From NCBI GenBank assembly GCA_041642635.1, contig JBEPWB010000035.1, positions 1-11,697 on the forward strand: a DNA stretch of 11,697 bases, given 5' to 3'. The DNA comes from JAAZVM01 sp041642635. GTDB taxonomy: Bacteria; Patescibacteriota; Gracilibacteria; BD1-5; UBA6164. Below the pieces are notes generated by a model, which saw only the letters and a list, made by a program, of their open reading frames with translations, was not told where the DNA came from and made no database searches. Below are positions 1 through 7,733 of the stretch, piece by piece. The translations under genes were made by a program, and so were the position numbers. Within the stretch, counting starts at the first letter, position 1. Each line of letters opens with the position of its first letter.

Positions 1-621
1 AAAGATTATTTTAAAAAAAATATTACTAAAATTCAAGAAGATAAAAATGAATGAATAACAATTTTTCCAGAAGAAAAAAATATTTTTTCAGCTTTTGAAA
101 AAACTCCTTTTGATAAAGTAAAAGTCGTGATTTTGTGACAAGATCCATACCACGGAGAATGACAAGCACAAGGTTTTTGTTTTTGAGTAAAAGAGTGAGT
201 AAAACTCCCTCCAAGCCTAAAAAATATTTACAAAGAATTAAACGCTTCTCTAGGAATTGAAAACTCTGATAATTGAGATTTGTCGCATTGGGCCGAACAA
301 GGAGTTTTACTTTTGAATAGCTCACTAACAGTTCAAAAATCAAAACCGGCAAGTCATTCAAAAATAGGTTGGGAAATCTTTACTGATAACGCAATAAGAG
401 AAATCTCTGAAAAAAAACAAAATGTAGTTTTTTTATTGTGGTGAGCTTTTGCACAATCAAAAGAAAATTTGATTAATAAAGATAAACATTTTGTACTCAA
501 AACAACTCATCCTTCACCTTTTTCTGCCTACAGATGATTTTTATGAAGTGATGTTTTCAAAAAAACAAACGAAATTTTAAAATCAATCTGAGAACAAGAA
601 ATAGACTGGAAAATAAAATAA
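1..621 (+). CDS. ung: uracil-DNA glycosylase (family 1), 5' end outside the window
   Basis: Removes uracil from DNA, the first step of base excision repair of deaminated cytosine. The frame is open from base 1, so the start lies upstream; 206 residues are visible. Compared with the E. coli enzyme (about 229 residues, active-site GQDPYHG near residue 62) only some 15-20 N-terminal residues are missing. Visible motifs are the water-activating GQDPYHGEGQAQG (residues 46-58), LLLNSSLTV, and the DNA-intercalation motif HPSPFSAYRGF near the C-terminus. Ten in-frame TGA codons fall at glycine positions, including the G of GQDPY and the G of YRGF, which makes this gene the clearest evidence for code 25. 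It ends in K-I-K-TAA inside a hairpin shared with the convergent gene. Identification is secure; the start cannot be seen. Confidence 0.97.
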
Positions 622-660
622 ACTAAGTTTTTTAAAAAAAAACTTAGTTTATTTTATTTT
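610..660. terminator. bidirectional terminator between ung and the MazG-fold gene
   Basis: Perfect 24-bp inverted repeat (610-633 with 637-660) with a 3-base AAA loop and A/T-rich flanks, so it has a U-tract in either direction. It contains the stop codons of both convergent genes: TAA at 619-621 pairs with the complementary-strand stop at 649-651. It should end transcription from both sides. Confidence 0.9.
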
Positions 661-960
661 GAGAATAATTTTTTTAGAAAATCATCATCTTTTATTTTTT
701 TTGGATTTTTGAAGTTCTAATATTTCATTTTTTGAAATATTGGAATTAGCTAAAAAAGCATCGATAACTTCGTATAAATCAACTATTTCTTCTTTTATTT
801 CTTCATTATTACTGGCTTCAACTATTTCGCTAGCTTCTTCCAGAATTTTTTCTAGTAATTTTTTTGTATATTCTTTATTATCTGCAATATGAGTTTCTAG
901 TCTTTCTCATTTTGAAAGTGCTATTTCTGGAATTTTATCACGAATTAATTTTGTTTTCAT
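649..960 (-). CDS. MazG-fold NTP pyrophosphohydrolase, COG4997-like (house-cleaning)
   Basis: A 103-residue all-alpha protein of the MazG/PRA-PH superfamily, which hydrolyses (d)NTPs to NMP and pyrophosphate, often to clear abnormal nucleotides. The N-terminus KLIRDKIPE (residues 4-12) and the C-terminal RGGFSKKIIL (91-100) match the COG4997 type. The Mg-binding signature EExxE...ExxD is complete: E41, E42, E45, then E58 and D61. TGA is read as Gly at residue 18 and twice in RGG. It is last in a minus-strand operon, 9 bases after the alkyltransferase gene. No Shine-Dalgarno sequence precedes the ATG (A/T-rich leader only). The last codons lie in the shared terminator stem. The family call is firm; the true substrate is unknown. 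Confidence 0.87.
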
Positions 961-969
961 AATTATTTT

Positions 970-1245
970 TTAGATAATAAATTTTTTATTAATTTTTAGG
1001 TTTTTTACTTCTACTCAATCAATATTTAATTTTTTTATTTTTTGTTCTATTCATAAGTTATATCAGCTAAGTTTTCAAGTTGCAGAAATAACTTTGTAAC
1101 AAGGATAAATTTCTGGTGATTTATTATGTTTCAAAATCTGAGCTATACTTCTTGGATGAACTCAGAAAATAACTCAAATATTTTTATAAGTTGTAACTTT
1201 TCACTCAGGAATAGTTAACAAATAATTCAAAGCTTCTTGTTTCAT
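970..1245 (-). CDS. small O6-alkylguanine-DNA alkyltransferase-like protein (MGMT C-terminal domain only)
   Basis: A 91-residue protein consisting only of the DNA-binding/active-site domain of the Ogt/MGMT family, which transfers alkyl groups from O6-alkylguanine onto its own cysteine. Visible parts are IPEGKVTTY (residues 12-20, containing the tyrosine used in base flipping), the recognition helix with HPRSIAQILKHN (30-41, arginine finger R32), the active-site loop PCYKV (48-52, acceptor C49) and GKLSGYNLGIEQK. The usual motif is PCHRV, so the histidine of the Cys-His-Glu relay is tyrosine here. Because the cysteine is kept, it is not an alkyltransferase-like (ATL) protein, which has tryptophan there. 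It begins 4 bases after the pyruvyl transferase stop. Repair activity is likely but not certain. Confidence 0.85.
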
Positions 1246-1249
1246 AAGA

Positions 1250-2275
1250 TTAGTCTGATAATTGATTTAAAATTTGATCAGTTTTTTTGCTGTAACTAAC
1301 TCCCAAAAATGGAATTTCATAAATATGACTCAAAATAATTGAATGCAATCTCATAGCAACGCAAAAATCAATTTCCCCACTTTTATAAACTGCATAAATT
1401 TCTTCCATATTTTTTTTGATAGTAACGCCTGGAACTCAGGCAAATTTGTTCAAAAAAATAAAATCATTTGCCATTTCATCACGAGGATGAAAACTATGAG
1501 GCATCAAAATTACTTCTGCTCAAGAATTAGTTAAATAATTAATTATTTCCCTAACTCTTCATTCTTCCATTCTAGAAGAAATTTTTGATTTTTCAAAAAA
1601 ATAACCAGATCTTATTGCTAAACCGACTTTTTTACCTTGCAAATTAAATTTTTCAAAAACTCAAATATTAAACTCAAAAGAATCAATTTTTCAAATCAAA
1701 TATTTTTCATCAAGTGAATTTGGCTTATCAAAAAAAACTGGGTCTTTTTCTAGTGTAGAATTTATTCAGACTTCTGACAATAATTCTTTAGAATATTCAT
1801 CGCGAACAGAAATATATTTTGCTTTTTTGAAAATACGCTTTAATTTTTTATAGTTTTGTTCTTGTTTTATATTTATTCAAATTCTAAAAAATTCATATTT
1901 TTTAAAAAATAAATTAAAAATATTTATTCTAAAAACCCAAGAATCAAGTGGAGATTTATTTTTTTGAACTTCATTATCATAAATAATTCATCATCATCAA
2001 ATAATTATTAAATCACTTATAAAAACAACTCTCAAAAAATTCAAAAAAGCAATAATATTTTTTAAAAAATTACTAGGTTTTCTTATTCAAATAGGAAAAT
2101 AATTATAATAATTAATATTTTCTTTACTGTAAAAAACATTTTTTTTATCATAAGTAAAAACTAAAAAATCTATTTTTTCTTCGTATTTTTCTTCCAAAAT
2201 TTTTATTTGGTTTTTTAGGATTAATTCATCTCAAAGATTTTGTTCTCAAATCGAGGCAAAAATTGCTATTTTCAT
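1250..2275 (-). CDS. csaB: polysaccharide pyruvyl transferase family protein (CsaB-like)
   Basis: A 341-residue enzyme of the Pfam polysaccharide pyruvyl transferase family (GT-B-like fold), which transfers pyruvate from PEP to a sugar of a cell-wall polymer; in Gram-positives CsaB pyruvylation creates the ligand for SLH-domain S-layer proteins. Visible are an N-terminal Rossmann start with GEQNLGDELIL (residues 10-20), a glycine-rich IIGGGGIIYD (91-100), ISVRDEYSKELL, LEKDPVFF in the linker, GLAIRSGYF, ILMPHSFHPRDE, and the family's C-terminal MRLHSIIL (R309-S312) followed by EIPFLGVSYSKK. It is first in the operon with the alkyltransferase and NTP pyrophosphohydrolase genes. The start chosen is the ATG directly before KIAIFASIG. 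Family is clear; the gene symbol is by similarity and the acceptor glycan is unknown. Confidence 0.87.
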
Positions 2276-2308
2276 TTATTTTTTTTTATTACTATTAATT
2301 TTTCTACT

Positions 2309-2325
2309 CATTTATTATACAAATA
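2309..2325 (-). promoter_or_regulatory. probable promoter (-10 TATAAT) of the csaB-like operon
   Basis: On the minus strand a perfect TATAAT (bases 2319-2314) lies about 38 bases before the csaB-like ATG, in the 54-base gap after the comM terminator. No good -35 is seen at the right distance; that position falls in the T-rich terminator arm. Confidence 0.5.
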
Positions 2326-2329
2326 AACC

Positions 2330-2361
2330 AAAAAAGAAGAAAATTAATTTTCTTCTTTTTT
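2330..2361 (-). terminator. terminator of comM
   Basis: Perfect 32-base palindrome, two 16-base arms (2330-2345 and 2346-2361) ending in an A6/T6 run; the innermost AATT pairs would open to form the loop. The comM stop (complement of 2344-2346) sits at the centre. It separates comM from the csaB-like operon on the same strand. Confidence 0.75.
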
Positions 2362-3879
2362 TCTGTAACTCAGAGATTCCAAAATATGCTCCTTTAAAAT
2401 ATTTTCACTATTATCAAGATCAGCAATTGTTCTGGATAATTTTAATATTCTGTAATATGCCCTAGCTGACAAATTCATAGAATTAACTGCTTGTTTTAAA
2501 ATTCCCTGAGTTTCATCATCAAGTTTACAATATTTGTTTATTTCGCTAGTTGTCATTTCACTATTAAAAGTTATTTTTTTTCACTCAAATCTTTTTATTT
2601 GAATTTTTCTAGATTTTTCTATTCTATCTTTTATTGTTTGGCTATTTTCTCTAGAAGAATAATCTTCTGAAATTTCAAATTTTTCAGTTTTAACTTTTGG
2701 AACTTCAATAAATAAATCTACTCTATCAATTAAAGGGCCAGATAATTTTGATCTATATCTTTTGATTTGTTCAGGAGTATCAATGCATTCTTTGTCTGGA
2801 TCAGTCAAAAATCAGCACGGACAAGGATTCATACTACCAATTAAAATAAATTTTGAAGGATAGCTAAGAGAAGCATTTACTCTATTAATTGTGATTTCTC
2901 AATCTTCTAGAGGTTGCCTTAGAACCTCCAAAACCACCTTGTTAAATTCCAAGATTTCATCCAAAAATAAAACTCATTTGTGAGCTAAAGAAATTTCTCA
3001 AGGTTTTGCATTTCTTCATCATCAAATTATTGAAACAGAGCTTGCAGTGTGATGAATTGTCCTAAAAGGTCTTTTTGTAATTATTGGATTTTGACTATCT
3101 AACAATCAAGAAATACTATAAATTTTTGAAACTTCAATTGCTTCATCAATTACCAAATCTGGCAAAATTGTAGCAAAAGTTTTTGCAAGCATAGTTTTTC
3201 AAGAACCTGGAGGTCAGCTCATAATAATATTGTGTCCTCAACTTGCAGAAATTTCTAAGGCTCTTTTTGCATGTTCTTGTCACAAAATATATTTAAAATC
3301 ATATTTTTCTCAAAATTCTTCTTGTTTATAATTAGAAAAATCTAGTTTGTCAGTAATATTAAGAGATTTTTCTTTGTTAAGCATTTTTATCAAATCAGAT
3401 AAAGATTTTACTCAAATAACTTCAATTCAAGGAATTATTGAAGCTTCAAAACAATTTTCGCTTGGCAAAAAAATTCTCTTAAATCATTTTTCTTTTGCTC
3501 AAATTGCACTTGGCAAAACTCAAGAAATTTTTCTAAGTTTTCAGTCTAGAGATAATTCTCAAAGAAAAATTGAATCATCCAAAAAAGTGGAATCAATAAT
3601 ATTTTCGTGAAAAAGTATTCAAACCGCAATTGATAAATCAAAATTTGGTCAAGATTTTCTAATGTCAGCTGGAGCCATATTTACGGTAATTCTGCTTGTT
3701 GGTAATTTGCATCTACTAGATTTTAAAGCTGACCTAAGTCTTTCTTTACTTTCTTGAACTCATTGATCAGGAAGTCCAACTATTGTAAAACTTGGGAGTC
3801 AATTATTTATATCTACTTCTACTTCAATTAAATCTGTAATTAGTCAGTTTACGGCTAAAGAATTTATTTTACTTATCAT
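2344..3879 (-). CDS. comM: ComM/YifB-family Mg-chelatase-like AAA+ ATPase
   Basis: A 511-residue AAA+ protein, the usual length for the family. ComM is a hexameric helicase that promotes branch migration of incoming single-stranded DNA during natural transformation. The N-terminal ChlI-type domain (about 1-170) has VEVDINNWLPSFTIVGLPD and NMAPADIRKSGPNFDLSIA. The AAA+ core has the Walker A GPPGSGKT (about 221-228), HHTASSVSIIGGG, the Walker B GVLFLDEI (about 298-305), LRQPLEDGEITI and MNPCPCG. The C-terminal helical region has SGPLIDRVDLFIEVP and NLSARAYYRILKLSRTIADL. Several glycines of these motifs are TGA codons. It is a single-gene unit, divergent from the lipoprotein gene across a 141-base gap. 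Together with pilin genes nearby it hints at DNA uptake, although ComM also occurs in non-competent bacteria. Confidence 0.96.
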
Positions 3880-4020
3880 TTTTTATGTTTAAAAATTATA
3901 ATATTTTATAATTATAACAATACGACATTAAAATTATATTAAAAAAAACGTTAAAATTTTGATTTTTTAATTTTTTTAGTAAAATAATAGTGAAATTTTA
4001 TAATAAATAACTTTTATCGT
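3880..4020. promoter_or_regulatory. divergent promoter region, comM (-) and lipoprotein operon (+)
   Basis: A 141-base, extremely AT-rich gap. On the + strand a perfect TATAAT lies at 3999-4004, 16 bases before the lipoprotein ATG, so that transcript would have a leader of only about ten bases; TTGATT at 3959-3964 is a possible -35 for another start slightly upstream. On the minus strand several TATAAT-like boxes lie in 3893-3920 before comM, inside a partly palindromic ATTATAAT/ATTATAAT stretch that could also be an operator. No Shine-Dalgarno sequence is seen on either side. The exact start points are uncertain. Confidence 0.45.
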
Positions 4021-4374
4021 ATGAAAAAAATAATTGCATTAATGATAATTACTGTATTTTTAGTTTCTTGTGGACAAAATACAGAAGATGAAAATACTGC
4101 CTCTGGAACTACAAATCAAGAAAATACAGATTCTTGAAATAATCAAGAAGAAACAACTAATACTTGATCAGAAAATAATTCTTGAGAAATTAATGAAGAG
4201 AATGAACAAAATAATTGAAACAATACAACAGATAATCAAGATAATACTTCTTCATGAACAGAATTAAATGCTGACACTAATGAAGATATTACTGAAGAAG
4301 AAATTATGGAGGATATTGAGACTTTAATTGATGAAATCATAAATTCTACAGAAGATGAATGAGATAATAAATAA
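4021..4374 (+). CDS. small acidic lipoprotein of unknown function
   Basis: A 117-residue protein with a classic lipoprotein signal peptide: MKK, a hydrophobic stretch (4-13) and the lipobox LVSC with the acylated cysteine at residue 17. The rest is a low-complexity linker rich in N, E, T, S, G and D (about 18-85), then an acidic, probably helical C-terminus (about 88-113, EDITEEEIMEDIETLIDEI). Six TGA codons are read as Gly. No conserved domain is recognised. It is first in the transcription unit with holB and the NHL-pilin gene, followed by a terminator-like hairpin. It is likely a membrane-anchored surface protein exposed outside the cell; the function is unknown. Confidence 0.82.
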
Positions 4375-4393
4375 TATTACAGAAAAGATAAAT

Positions 4394-4421
4394 AAGGAGA
4401 AGGAAATGTCTCCTTTTTTAT
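4394..4421 (+). terminator. terminator-like hairpin containing the holB start codon
   Basis: Stem 4394-4400 (AAGGAGA) with 4409-4415 (TCTCCTT), loop AGGAAATG, followed by a T-rich tract (4414-4421). It lies 19 bases after the lipoprotein stop, as an intrinsic terminator would. The GGAG in the 5' arm is also the only good Shine-Dalgarno sequence in the window, and the loop ends with the holB ATG (4406-4408). It could therefore attenuate transcription, gate holB translation, or both. Confidence 0.65.
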
Positions 4422-5044
4422 TTATTGGTAAAAATTTAGAAATACTTAATGAAGAAATTACTAATATTTGAAAGAAATTACTTACAAAATTTGGTATTCC
4501 AGAAATATATTTATACGTTCTAAAAGACAATTGAGAAAATATAAAAGTAAAAGAAGTAAGAGAATTTATACAAAAAGCTAATACAAAATCTTGATTCAAA
4601 TTCCAAATATTTTTTATAGAAAATATTTGAAGATTAACTACTCAGGCAAGTAATAGTTTATTAAAATTTTTTGAAGAACCTTGATTTTGAAATATAATTT
4701 TTTGCACTAATTCTTGAGAAAATCAAGTATTAGAAACTATTTTATCAAGAGTACAAATAATAAATTTTTGATGAAAAAAAATAGAAAAAAATGATGAGTA
4801 TTATCAAAATGTAATAAAAAAATATTTACAAAATGATTCAAATGAGATTATTCAATATTTATTTAATGAAAAAAAAGAAAAAGAAGAGTATATAGATTTT
4901 TTAGAAAATTTATTGAAATATTGTATGAACAATAATACAAAAACAGAATTTTTAGAAGAAATAAATAATGACATAAATTTAATAAAAACAAATAATTTAA
5001 ATCCAAAATATTTTTCAGACAAATGGATAATAAAAATAAAATAA
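4406..5044 (+). CDS. holB: DNA polymerase III delta' subunit (shortened clamp-loader AAA+ protein)
   Basis: Part of the clamp loader that opens the sliding clamp onto DNA. At 212 residues it is much shorter than the roughly 330 of E. coli delta'. The diagnostic stretch is VREFIQKAN (51-59), then FKFQIFFIENIGRLTTQASN (65-84), LLKFFEEPG (85-93), and IIFCTNSGEN...ETILSRVQII; R115 is the arginine of the clamp-loader SRC motif, whose cysteine is valine here. The N-terminal nucleotide-binding part is cut down and no Walker A or zinc-binding cysteines are seen. Delta' is usually a poor or non-ATPase, so this can still be functional. The C-terminal collar domain is also short. The start is the first ATG after the GGAGAAGG run; an in-frame stop lies at 4367. 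It overlaps the next gene by 22 bases. Confidence 0.85.
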
Positions 5045-6525
5045 ATGCTTTTAGTCTAGTAGAATTAATAGTTTGAATAACTATATCAATGTTACTTATG
5101 GTTTCTATATGAGTTTTTGTTAGTTCTGGGATGAATAATATTTTTTTACAAGAACAATCTTTAAAAAATTCTTCTTCTTTGAATAATTATGTTAATATTT
5201 TGTATCAAAATTTTAATCATTTAAAAGAAAAAAATGAGCTTAAAATTATATGAAATAATGCAATAATTTTTAGAGCAGAAAAAAATTTTAATGATTGAGG
5301 ATTTACTTATATATGAGAACAAGAGCTTAATAAATATTTTTGTGAAAATGATGAAAGTGAAAATACTCTAACAAATCATTTATTTATAAAAAATTTTATT
5401 CCATTAATTGAAAATTGAGAAAATATAAATTCTAATTTTTGAGATATTTTAGAATCAAATTGAGTTAATCTTAATTGAAAAACATACAAAACTAAACAAA
5501 AAGAAAATATTTTAGTTGATGAAAATTGAGACATAATAATTTGAAATGAAGTTTTTTGAGATAATTTGATAGAATGATGAAGTTGAACATTAAGTCAACT
5601 TAACTGACCAACATGAATAACAACCGATTGAGAAGTATTATATATTTCTGACACGTTAAATGATAGAATTTTATATTTATCTTGATCAAATGTATATAAG
5701 CTTTTGGACCAAAATGATTGATTAGAAGAGCCTACTTGATTATTTTATGATAACTCTGATAAGAGTCTTTTGATTTCAAACAGCGCAAAATGAGAAATAC
5801 TAAAAGTATCTAGTGAAATAAAAGCAAATATTCCTACGCAAAACTTAAGTTTTTCTTGAGCAAGTGAAAATAGTATTAGTAGAATTTATTTAAGTTATTA
5901 CAAAAATTGAGAAAAATTAGACTTAAGCAGTTCTAATTTTTGAATTTCAAATATTTCCATTCCTTCAAAAGAATCAAGTGATGATAAAATAAATATTATT
6001 AATAATAAGATAGAGTATAATTTTAGAGAACCAATTTTAAATTATTCTGGAGCAATTATTTGATATAAAAGTAGAAATGAAAATTTTAGTTCTGGTACAG
6101 AATATGATATAAATGTAAATTTTAATTGAGTTAATTGATTTTCTGAAGTTTGAAACTATACAGTTGCCCTTAGTTTATGAGATTTTGAAAAAAATTATTT
6201 TCATTTTACGCAATGAGATGAAAAAATTTATACCCAAGATGATAATAAGATAGAAATACTTTATGATTGACTAGATTATCCAAACTGAATTTGGTGACAA
6301 AACGTTTGAGAATTTAACGAATTTGATATAAATGGTGTAACTTATATGCAAGCTGATAAGGATTATGATAAAATATTGAAAGTACCTTTAGAAGACTTTA
6401 ATATATCCGAAAACAATTATTTAGTAACAGCAATTACAAAATATTACAAAAATTATAATTGTTTTAATATTGATCAAAATACTTGAAAAATATCAACTTT
6501 TATATCAAAATTTAATTTAGAATAA
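5023..6525 (+). CDS. type IV pilin-like protein with NHL/beta-propeller-like repeats
   Basis: A 500-residue secreted protein. The N-terminus is a class III prepilin signal: a charged leader MDNKNKINA, predicted cleavage A9|F10, Glu14 at mature position +5, and a hydrophobic helix (about 10-33, FSLVELIVGITISMLLMVS). Alanine instead of glycine at -1 is tolerated but unusual. After a long region without a recognised domain come NHL-like repeats: LNGPTGITTDGEVLYISD and NDRILYLS (about 193-220), EEPTGLFYDNSDKSLLISNS and GEILKVS (about 235-263), and a later YDGLDYPNGIWG...YDKILKVP (about 413-450). The middle (270-400) is N/S-rich and beta-like. It overlaps the end of holB and ends in a terminator. 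It would sit on the surface or in a pilus as a minor pilin or tip protein. The pilin call is strong; the propeller call is moderate. Confidence 0.85.
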
Positions 6526-6558
6526 AAAACTAGAAAAATATTATTTTTCTAGTTTTTT
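6524..6558. terminator. bidirectional terminator between NHL-pilin and GT4 genes
   Basis: A 16-bp perfect stem (6524-6539 with 6543-6558), loop ATT, ending in a T8 run on the + strand and A-rich flank on the other. The pilin stop (6523-6525) overlaps the left edge and the convergent glycosyltransferase stop (complement of 6541-6543) lies at the loop. Confidence 0.88.
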
Positions 6559-7653
6559 TTGGATAAAATAGTTTAATTGTGTTTTAAATACTAATTTATC
6601 AAACTTTTTCGCATGATTTCTTATTTCAGAGTAATCAAAAATAAATTCTTCAAAAATATTAATAGCACTATTTAAAGAATTAATAGTCTGTTCTTCAAAA
6701 AATATTCCTGTTTTTCATTCTATAACAGTTTCTAATGATCATCATTTTTTGTATGCAATAACCGGGGTTCAGCTAGCCATCGCTGCAATTGGGACTAATC
6801 AAAAATCTTCTTCAGGTGGAAATAAAAATGCTTTTGCTTTACTATGAAGATTATTTACCAACTCTACATCATCTGTCAAAATCCACTCTATATTTGAGTT
6901 TGATTTTTCTTTTAATTCTTTAAATAATTTATTAGAAGTATTTGTTGCTATTTTTATTTTTTTTCAATTTTCATTAAAAGTATCAACTATAAAATCAAAT
7001 TTTTTATAAGGAATACATCTTCAATTATAAAAATAATAATCTTCTTTCTTGTCTGAAAATGGTATTTTTTCAATATCCAAACAAGGATATATTACTTCAC
7101 TTTCTCTTGAGTAATATTTTTTTATTCTATTTTGAGTATTTTTGCTATTTGCAACAAAACAATCTGGTCTTTGGGCGGCTACAAAATCCCATTTTCTCAT
7201 CTTATGAACAATTTTTGGCATCAAAAATTTTCAAATTGGGTTTAATAATCAAAACTCCATCATATTTAAATATTCGTGATAATGGCTCCAAAAATAACGA
7301 GTTGGAGTATGACAATAGCAAATATGAAGAGTTTCAGGTTTTGAAATTATTCACTTACTTTCAGCGGTTGTAGAACTAATTACAATATCATATTCACTAA
7401 AATCAAAATTTTCAAATGCAAGTGGTCTAAAAAAAATTGCTAGTTTATGAGATTTATTCAAAACAGGAATATTTTGTATAAAACTTGTAGTTATTTTTCT
7501 ATTATTAAATATTTTTTTATCACTGAAAAAAATCGAAGTAAAAATATCAGCATTAGGAAATATTTCAAGCAATTGCTCTAATACTATTTCAGCTCATCAC
7601 CAATCTTTTATCCAATCACAAACAATAGCAATTTTTTTGTCTTGTAAATTCAT
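6541..7653 (-). CDS. family 4 glycosyltransferase (WbaZ-like)
   Basis: A 370-residue GT-B glycosyltransferase, probably transferring a sugar (often mannose in WbaZ-type enzymes) from a nucleotide donor during surface-polysaccharide assembly. Matching features are KIAIVCDWIKDWGGAE (7-22), FPNADIFTSIF, SSTTAESKGII, the highly typical LHICYCHTPTRYFWSHYHEYL (109-129), CFVANSKNTQNRIKKYY (165-181), EVIYPCLDI, the second-domain start YNGRCIPYKKFD (209-220) and FPPEEDFGLVPIAAMASGTP (278-297). The second glutamate of the EX7E donor-site motif is Ala (A290). It is a single-gene unit, divergent from the GT28 operon and convergent with the pilin gene. The start is the ATG before NLQDKKIAIV. No ribosome binding site is visible. 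Family is sure; sugar and acceptor are unknown. Confidence 0.92.
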
Positions 7654-7733
7654 CAAATAAAATAATTTTGAAATTAAAGTTTTATTTCTATAATTATATA
7701 TATATTATAAAATAATAAAAGACTTTTTATTAA
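7654..7733. promoter_or_regulatory. divergent promoter region, GT4 (-) and GT28-DedA-TagA operon (+)
   Basis: An 80-base gap that is almost pure A/T. On the + strand TTGAAA (7668-7673) and TATAAT (7689-7694) are only 15 bases apart, and TATAAA (7706-7711) is a second -10 candidate. On the minus strand a TATAAT-like box lies within the TA-repeat tract at about 7689-7712. Because of the TA repeat, individual boxes are hard to assign. No Shine-Dalgarno sequence precedes either start. Confidence 0.4.

Noticed and set aside
26..361. Open antisense frame opposite ung
   Set aside because: It is the shadow of an unmistakable UNG frame, is low-complexity L/K/F-rich, and has no recognisable domain.
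2344..2808. Two small separate genes at the end of comM
   Set aside because: They are fragments of one comM frame, split only if TGA is taken as a stop; the joining residues RFEGKKITF continue the ComM C-terminal domain.
3347..3610. Plus-strand open frame of 87 codons inside comM
   Set aside because: It is antisense to conserved ComM sequence, with no start context and no family resemblance.
4070..4267. Second frame inside the lipoprotein gene
   Set aside because: It is an I/K/Q-rich frame-shifted reading of the lipoprotein linker with no independent support.
7059..7373. Plus-strand open frame opposite the GT4 glycosyltransferase
   Set aside because: The minus-strand frame carries clear GT4 motifs over the same bases; the plus-strand product is unrecognisable.
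7681..7720. TA-rich tract as a replication origin or DNA-unwinding element
   Set aside because: It is short, has no DnaA-box cluster or dnaA/dnaN neighbours, and is simply the promoter gap between divergent genes.
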